From Bactericera cockerelli (lineage: Eukaryota; Arthropoda; Insecta; Hemiptera; Triozidae), in the NCBI GenBank assembly GCA_024516035.1, contig CM044961.1, positions 15,117,756 through 15,181,755 of the forward strand: DNA of 64,000 bases, given 5' to 3'. Below, in pieces: positions 53,901 to 62,900 of this stretch. The position numbers were made by a program, and so were the translations under genes. Position 1 is the stretch's first letter; every line of letters starts with the position of its first letter. Below the pieces are notes generated by a model. That model was not told the origin of the DNA. It searched no databases and saw only the letters and a program-made list of their open reading frames with translations.

Positions 53901-56900
53901 GCGGCAATGGGTTAATGGTATCGCTGCCAACCATGGTGAGATGAAGCTCGGGGCGGCAATGGGTTAATGGTATCGCTGCCAACCATGGTGAGATGAAACT
54001 CGGGGCGGCAATGGGTTAATGGTTTGAGTCATTCGTAATTATATGCGTTTCCTGAGTCTCTCATAGGCTAATAAAATTGCATTGTGTGCTATTCAAAAAT
54101 TTCGAGGGCCATATTAATAGAAGTGTAATTCTTTGGTCGAAATTGATTGCTAATTTAGAAGAGGAACTCTTGAGATTTTTTAGTCCTTTGTCCGCACTAT
54201 AAAGAAGAGTATTTGTACATAAACTAGGTATTGCAATTTTGCGTATTCTTTCAAATGGCAATTTGGTTTTTTTTTCAACTTTGCCAATAATATTTTTCTT
54301 CATGACAGAGGGCCGAATTATAACATAGGGCTACAACAAAAATAAGCCAGGCCATTCCTCAACTTGGAGTAAAGTGCGCTGTGATTGGTTGAAATTCTGA
54401 CTTAAGGGACTTGGGCCTGAATTGATGAACGACGCTAGAGCAGAGACTATTTAAGTTTATTTATTTATTTTCTTTATAAAGAAACATTTATACAAAGGTA
54501 CTCCTCCTAAGCTTTGAAGGGCTGTTAACTATAGTGTTGTTTTTACCATGGTTTCAGCCAATCAAATGGCTAAAATCCGATACTACAGTAACAGTGTCCA
54601 CCACAGCAGCGTTAATTCATTCGGACCTTGGTCTAAGCATTTTTTTGCTGTATTTTTTTTTTATATCTATTGTACTATTTTATAATTGAGGCGTAACACT
54701 CAGGGTTGTATGCAGAGTCCTCACTGTAGGGATGGCTGGGTCATTTGTCCTTCAGCTGATTTTGTTATTCAGAGACATTTCTTTAAAGCGTCTGTGCGCA
54801 TGAGCAATCAGATGTTTCTTCAATAAATAATTGTCAAGGTCGAAGTATTCCCTATAGCAAGCTCGGGATCACCCTACAGTGAACCCTATAGGGATTACAA
54901 AATCGTCTCTGCATACTTTTTTTATTTATTTATTTAGACTTTATTTTTTTATACAATACAAACAACAATAAATTATTAACAAAGATAAAAAAAAAAAAAT
55001 TAACAATATTTACAAAAAAATGTATAGAAAAAAAATATTTAAATTTAAATGTACAATGTATTGTAATCCAGGGCGAAGTTAATGCCTCAGGCATTCTCTG
55101 CCTCAATGTGCTTCCCCAACTCCCAGCTCAATGTGCTTCCCCAACTCCCAACTCAATGTGCTTCCCCAACTCCCAACTCAATGTGCTTCCCCAACTCCCA
55201 ATTCTCTGTGCTTCCCCAACTCCCAATTCAATGTGCTTCCCCAACTCCCAACTCAATGTGCTTCCCCAACTTCCAATTCAATGTGCTTCCCCAACTCCCA
55301 ATTCAATGTGCTTCCCCAACTCCCAATTCAATGTGCTTCCCCAACTCTCAATTCAATGTGCTTCCCCAACTCCCTCAGTTCTGAAGCCGTTCGTGGAGGT
55401 GAGCATTGTGCAGCGCCTCAACGTGAACTCGCAGGTCCGCCAGTACAAGTACTACAAGGTGCTCATCCAGGAGTTCCATGTCAAGGTGGAGCTGAGCAGC
55501 GTCACCGCCCTGGGGGAGTTCTTCGCCTCCCAGCAGACCAGCAGGGAGGCGGTGCTCGCCGCGTTTCAACAGGTACATATAATCATCATATCATCATAGG
55601 GTGGCGTCAGCGTGAAAGATAGTAGCCAGACAGTGGAGGAATGACTCAACACTTCTATCACTGTCTTTACAAGGAGGCTAATAATTGACAAGGGCCCCCA
55701 GAACCAACCCAGTGCTGATCTACTCCCTGTTTATAGTCCCCCAGCCAGACTGCTGGTCTACTCTCTGTTTATAGTTTCCCAGCCAGACTGCTGGTCTACT
55801 CCCTGTTTATAGTCCCCCAGCCAGACTGCTGGTCTACTCCCTGTTTATAGTTCCCCAGCAAGACTGCTGGTCTACTCCCTGTTTATAGTCCCCCAGCCAG
55901 TACATATAATAATTCCGTGTCCGTGAGTTAGGTATTGATACCTAAGTCACGGTGGTGACTTGGTGAGAGGATTTTATGGACGCCCAGATTCAATGTCTAG
56001 GCTTCTTTCATGTCATACACAACACATACACGGGCTGTAAACTCGTGCTTCGCTACGCTCACTACCAAAAAGTTTGTGAAAGTGGCGTTTTCTCTCGCGG
56101 CTGGCGTGCTAGTTGGAATATTACAAAGTACCAGCACGGAGAAAAATAGATATAAGTGAGTTTTAGGTGATTTGCTATTATAAGAAATAATTATTGTTTT
56201 TTTTTTAAGTAATTGTGCCCCGGAACCGCTTTCGCATTACTTCAGGGCACTTTACCTTTACATCCATGCCATTCCAGAAACGGAAAACTCTGTTTGTTAG
56301 AATTTTCCGCTCCGGCTGGGATTCGAACCTGCAACCTCTGGGTCAGCAACTAATGCTCTTAACCACTGAGCCACGGAGGTTAGCACTATTTCTTATAATA
56401 GAAATTATCCGCTTCGTTCTAGAAAGCACTCTTAACTCAAAATCCCCAAATCTCGCTTCCAACTGTCAAATTTCGTACAAATAACCTAATCAGAGTTTGT
56501 TTTTTAACAGTTGAAAGATAGAGTTAGGGAAATCTGAGAATGAAAGTGAATTTCTGACTCATCTCTGTCCATCACAGGACATCAAGAAAATCGAGACTCC
56601 CCTCCTAGACCACGTGGCGCTACACACTGTGGCCGAAGTCAAGAACTTCTACGACACTCTCCACTTCTCGCCCTCAAGATTCACGTCAGCTTCACGGCAC
56701 AGGTGAGTCATTGCTTATGTGGGATGCATACGATGGTATTTTACTAACAGGAAACCCCTTCAATTTTTGGTACGTTCGAAGCACCGTTTTTTTTGTGATT
56801 TTTGTGGACAACATTTGTCAAAATAGCTTATTAAAAATCCTTGTCCTGATTATGTTGTTGTGTTTTTGCCTCACTACAGAGAAATACATAATTTTACTAT

Positions 56901-59900
56901 CTGTTTCATTTTTGAAGTTTTTACCTCACCACAAATTAAAACAAATTGAAGGGGTTTTTAGTATAAATTGGTATAAGGAATATTTAACTTTTGAAGGGAC
57001 TACTTGGTTATACTTTTGAAGGGGTTTTTAACTTTATCAAAAGGTGGTTACTACAGATTAATTACTACAGCTTTCATGTTTTTTAAGACACAAGTTTAAA
57101 ATCACTTTAATCTTTGTGACGCTATGCTTCTGATACATAGTACTGTTTGGTTATACTTTTGAAGGGGTTGTTAGCGAGACAGTATGCTTCTGATACATAG
57201 TACTGTTTGGTTATACTTTTGAAGGGGTTTTTAGCTAGACGGTATGCTTCTGATACATAGTACTGTTTGGTTATACTTTTGAAGGGGTTTTTAGCTAGAC
57301 GGTATGCTTCTGATACATAGTACTGTTTGGTTATACTTTTGAAGGGGTTTTTAGCCATATCAAATCTTTTTACCTGTACTGTGACTCTACCCCCAGGGTT
57401 CAGACACCTCAGCTCTTCCCGAGTTCCTCAGCATCCTCATGCAGTCCATAGGAGTCACCCTCACAGACGTCCATGACGTCATCTTCAAGCTCTCCTACTT
57501 TGAGCGAGAAAACGTGTTCCTCAACCAGAGCATGCTTGTCTCGGAAGCCACCAGTCACTACACAGGTAACCTAACATAAAACCAGCCACTACACAGGTAA
57601 CCTAACAGAAGCAATGAGGTCCTCGTCTACCATGCATAATATCCCGGGTTCGATCTCCAGAGCCGACGAAAAATTGTATTAATTATTTGATAAGATTTAT
57701 GTGTGAGGGAATTGAGGGATACCTTCGTGTTTTTTTTATTTTATTTTTTATTTAGATAGATAGTTATATTTTTACAATTTATAAAAAAACTTCTCCAAGG
57801 ACATCTTCCCGAGGCAGTGTGCTCAGCACTGAGGCAACATTACCTCTCTGAACAGTGAAACTAAGCCGTTGCCAGAAATATAACTTCGTGTTGACCTTGC
57901 ACCTCAATGGAAAGAGAGGCATTTTACGGGATGGACTAACTACAAGACAGATCACAAGCGTAGAAAGAAGCTGTTGTTTCATGGCTACAAAATAAAAAGG
58001 CTGTGAAACACTAAAAACACACACAGGGTGTCCCACGAACAGATACAAATATTTTAAGTGTGGGTTCAGCACACTCGCCAGAGTTACCTCACAGACATCA
58101 ACGGACAGAGAACGGTCTCGATCTGTGGGAAAAACAGGGATTTGGGCCTAACTACTGAACAAAGCAAATGTCCCACTCCAAGTTGGATTTATAATATTAT
58201 GATAGTTTATAATATCATAATGTGCTGAACCTACCATTGAAATAGTTGCATCTGTTCCTGGGACAACCTGTTTAGTGCTTTAGAAATGTTGGACAAGTAC
58301 TTTTTACTAGTTTGTCTGATTGTAAAGGATTGGGTGAAAGAGATTGCCACAGGCAATAACCCCGCCCTTTAGGAAGGACTTTAGCTTCATTCTCTGTTTT
58401 GTTCTTGTTTCTTTGTTCAATCTGTTTATTTTTTCTTTATAATTTCATTGTATTTTACTGTATATATTTTGTCTTACCTAATAAAGCATACTATAATAAT
58501 AATTGTAACTTTGTCTGCAACATAAATGTTTGAATTGGTAACAGGCCTGGACATAGAGGTATTTATTTATTTACACTTTATGTTTTTTACAAAACAATCA
58601 TCAACAACGAGCAAAAAATAACAATAAATTTAAAAAAAAAACTTTAGAGGTATGTACAAAAAGAAAGCAAGATCAATATTAATTTTTAATTACAATTGTT
58701 TTCTAATCCGGGGCGAAGTTAATGCCTTAGGCATTCTCTGCCACTTAACCCCGGATTTATAGAGGTACATTATCCCGTCCCCTTGTTATACCTCCCTCAC
58801 TCCTGTCTGATTCCAGGCCAGTTCCTGAAGCAGGCCTACGTGCTAGTTCTCGGCCTGGATGTGTTGGGCAATCCCTATGGGCTGGTCACAGGCCTGGCCA
58901 CAGGGGTGGAGGATCTCTTCTATGAACCCTTCCAGGGGGCGATTCAGGGACCGGGAGAGTTTGCAGAGGGCCTCATGATAGGTGCGCGCAGCTTTTTCGG
59001 ACACACGGTAAGTCATTTTTTTTTTTAAGTTTCTATGTATTTATATTTCACAATAACATCTTCAACGAACAATGAGGGTATACGGTATACCCACCTTCAA
59101 AATATAAAAAATATTGGGAGCTATGAAGGGATGATTAAAAAAATAAAATCTTAAGATGCTTTAGTATGAGAAAAGTCACCAGGGATACCTACAAAAATTG
59201 CGTAATTCTACAATCGTGAGATAGTTATTTTCGTAAAATATGTTCTATGTACAAATGTAAATATGGAATTCTCCACATCCTCGTGTCATACATAATGGAA
59301 TTCTCCACATCCTCGTGTCATACATAATGGAATTCTCCACATCCTCGTGTCATACATAATGAAATTCTCCACATCCTCGTGTCATACATAATGGAATTCT
59401 CCACATCCTCGTGTCACACAGGTGGGCGGGGCGGCAGGGGCGGCCTCACGGATCACAGGGGCCATGGGCAAGGGCATCGCGGCCCTCACCTTCGACAAGG
59501 AGTACCAGAGGAAGCGGCGGCTGCAGACCACACGGCAGGCCACGCTGCATGAGGACCTGGCCGCAAGTGGCAAGGGTGAGTGGCACATTATTAAACATGT
59601 TGGATCAAGTTTTATCTCTATACAGGGTGTCCCGTATACAGATGCAAATATTTTGAGGGTAGGTTCAGCACACCGTGGACTATCATATGAGCGAAACTTG
59701 CAGTGGGGCATTTTGCTTCGTTAAAGAGTTATGGCCAAATCCCTGTTTTTCCCACAGGTCTAGAGGTCACTTAGATCGATGCACGTTTTTAAAGAAATGG
59801 TAGCCAGTAAGTAATTTTTGACTTCATGTATGGATAGTCATGCATATTTCCCTTGAAATGCAGTTGGTTGCATGAAAAAATATTGAAAGACCAGAGAGAT

Positions 59901-62900
59901 ATTTAATCATAAGTTCAATATTTTTCTAAAATTCGATTTTTCCCTGTTTTCCCTTTCGTGAATTTAGAGTACTTCTACAATTGCAATTCTGCGTATCACT
60001 AGGTAAAAAAATTCACTTTGCTATTTTGTTTAAATAAATACAAAGTTCTTTCAGACGCGTGAAGGAACGAATGAGATACGCCTTATCAAACGGCACCAGT
60101 AGGAGAGAAACACATCTTTCAAATTTTGAATCTGGGCGCTATTGCATTCTGAAGAACACTCGATGCCTGCAGCGGTCTGTGTGAACATTTTTGAGCCAAC
60201 TGCAAGTTATAAATGAAAATTTTCTGAGTAGAAATAGTTCTATTAACCAACTATATCAATCAAATCTAATGGTTAAAATAACAAGGCGATCAATTTGTTC
60301 GGTGGAAGAGAAAACCACAAGCTTTAAACCTCGCCCTTGGATCGCTACATATTCTTTTGGGTTCTTTTCATTTCATGTCCTGTGTTGCAGAATGTATCAT
60401 GTTTGTAGTTTATCAATAAACTACAAACATGTATCACTGTATCACCACCCTTGATCAGTCTTTGTTTATATTTATTTCACAAATTGTTACCATGTTCATT
60501 GTAAAAAAAAAAAAAAATGTAAATAAAGCTTGGTCCATTTGTTTATAAAATAAAAAAACACTGCCAATTATGGACACAAAACTTCCTCGTGATTGCTTCA
60601 CATTGTAAACACGTGCCAATTTTGAGATTTTATAGAAAATTACTTGTATCTCCAAAACGGCTCAACCGATTTTCTTCAAATTTGTTTTATATGGTAGAAT
60701 ATCATTTTTTCTACATTCTAGATTCCACAAAAAATTCTGTATCGGCAAGTCGTAGTCCTTATTTTTTTACTTTTTTGTCCAAAATTTCGGAATTTCTTAA
60801 ATATCAGAGTTAAATTATAATTATTTTGAAAATAAATATAAATAACCTTTGTAAAACAATAATATGCATATTCTTACAAAATTTCATCGAAATCGGGTGT
60901 ACCGTTCACGAGATATAAGCGTTTAAGTAAAAAGTTAGTGGTCAGGCGCATGGTCTCTTTCACCTAGAACCGCTGGTATGAATTCGATGAATTTAAAATG
61001 GGACCATCTACAGAATATCTCCTAGATATGTGCAAAATTTCATTAAAATCGGTCGAGTAGTTTCCGAGATTTGCGCGTTACAAGGAATCGTTTTAACAGA
61101 CCGACGGATCGACAGACCGACAGACGGACACAAAACCAAATTTACTCAGTAGGTTATGAAACGTCCAGAAATATGAAAAAAATTGAAATCGGAGCAAAAA
61201 AATATTTTTTTTTTAGAAAAACGAACACAATACTTCCGATTTCTAATATTAGAAATTTATCGGAAGTAATAAAGTATTAATAATAATAGTAACCTTAAGG
61301 TTGGATGTTCGAGTTTTACCCAAGGTTAATTTTCGACACTATTTGTTATGTTTTTGATATCATGATTGTGATAAACACAAAAATGAATCATATTTAATTT
61401 TACTTCTAAAAATAAAATCATAATTTTTGTTAGTAGCGCAGAGTCTTTCTCCATGTGTATTCTTTTTCCATAATTACACCACTGGTTGCTGCTTTCGTTG
61501 CAGCCTCTCTCATTTTTCCTCATGATAACCCTGTGATTCCGTAACCCCATTCACATAAAAGTTCACACCGACCGACCACTGTGAATGATCAATTTCCCTC
61601 TGTTAAACATCCCAGAGCAGTGTATTTATACCTCAAATTACGCGCCAATTCTGTTAAAATTCAGACAACTTTGAATTTTCCATCATGATTCAGAAGTGTT
61701 TTTTGAGCTTTGTGTGTACTGCGTTCCATGATCTTTAAAGTAATATAAATGAGCTTTCTTTTTTATAAAACTAAACATAATAGGGTATTTTTTTAACTAG
61801 TGATACGCAGAATTGCAATTGTAGAAGTACTTTAAATTCACGAAAGGGAAAACAGGGAAAAATCAAATTTTAGAAAAGTATTGAACTTATGATTAAATAT
61901 CTCTCTGGTCTTTCAATATTTTTTTATGCAGCCAACTGCATTTCAAGGGAAATATGCATGACTATCCATACATGAAGTCAAAAATTACTTACTGGCTATC
62001 ATTTCTTTAAAAACGTGCATCGATCCAAGTGACCTCTAGACCTATGGGAAAAACAGGGATATGGCCATAACTCTTTAACGAAGCAAAATGCCCCACTGCA
62101 AGTTTCGCTCATATGATAGTCCACGATGGGCTGAACCTACCCTCAAAATATTTGCATCTGTATACGGGACACCCTGTATATAAAACAGAAAAAAGGACTC
62201 TACCTATGTTTGTTTGTCCGGAGTTGTTTAGCCAAAACGGTAAGAGATAGCGAAAAATGTCTCAGAATTGATCCCCCCAAAACCATTATCGCTTTGTCCA
62301 GAAAAATTATAAAAAGTTCAAAAAGGCATTGCTGTTCAGCAGTACGGCCATGCCTTAGTAAATTTGAAATTTAGTCCCGTTGCAAAGCACGGGCAAACGG
62401 CTAGTTTACAATAAAGTAGGTACATAGAATATTTACATAGAAATTGAAATAAAACAAAACTTTATCAAGGGCGGTGCTAATGCCAACGGCATTCTCTTGT
62501 CCAAACTTCATAGGTTCCGGCTGGGAGGACGCTAAGACCAGTGTGTCGCTAGCGGATTATAAACAGACGAGCCAACCCTAACAAGCCAGGCTAGCTTATA
62601 GTTTCTCAAGGGTTCAATGGGTTCTTCTTCTTCTTCTTTTACTCTGTCTTATCCCGCTCAAGCAGGGTCGACGTTGTTCAACCTCATGGTTGAGGTTGGT
62701 TGGTTTTGGTACATTTTTTTTTCTTCAATGGGTTATAAAGTAAAAAGCTAAGTTCTCATGATGGTTGATCGCACATAGAAATTATTAGAAATATGTGCTT
62801 CAGAACCAGTCAACTTTTCAACTTATGTTGCATAGAGACCATCACTTCCCCAGTTGTAGCCAAGCTGTCTACAACAACAACAATCCAATTAGATTTATTT

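Noticed and set aside
55108..55378. Pro/Cys repeat protein upstream of exon 33
   Set aside because: The frame is open only because the 24-25-bp polypyrimidine units lack stops; it lies before the acceptor.
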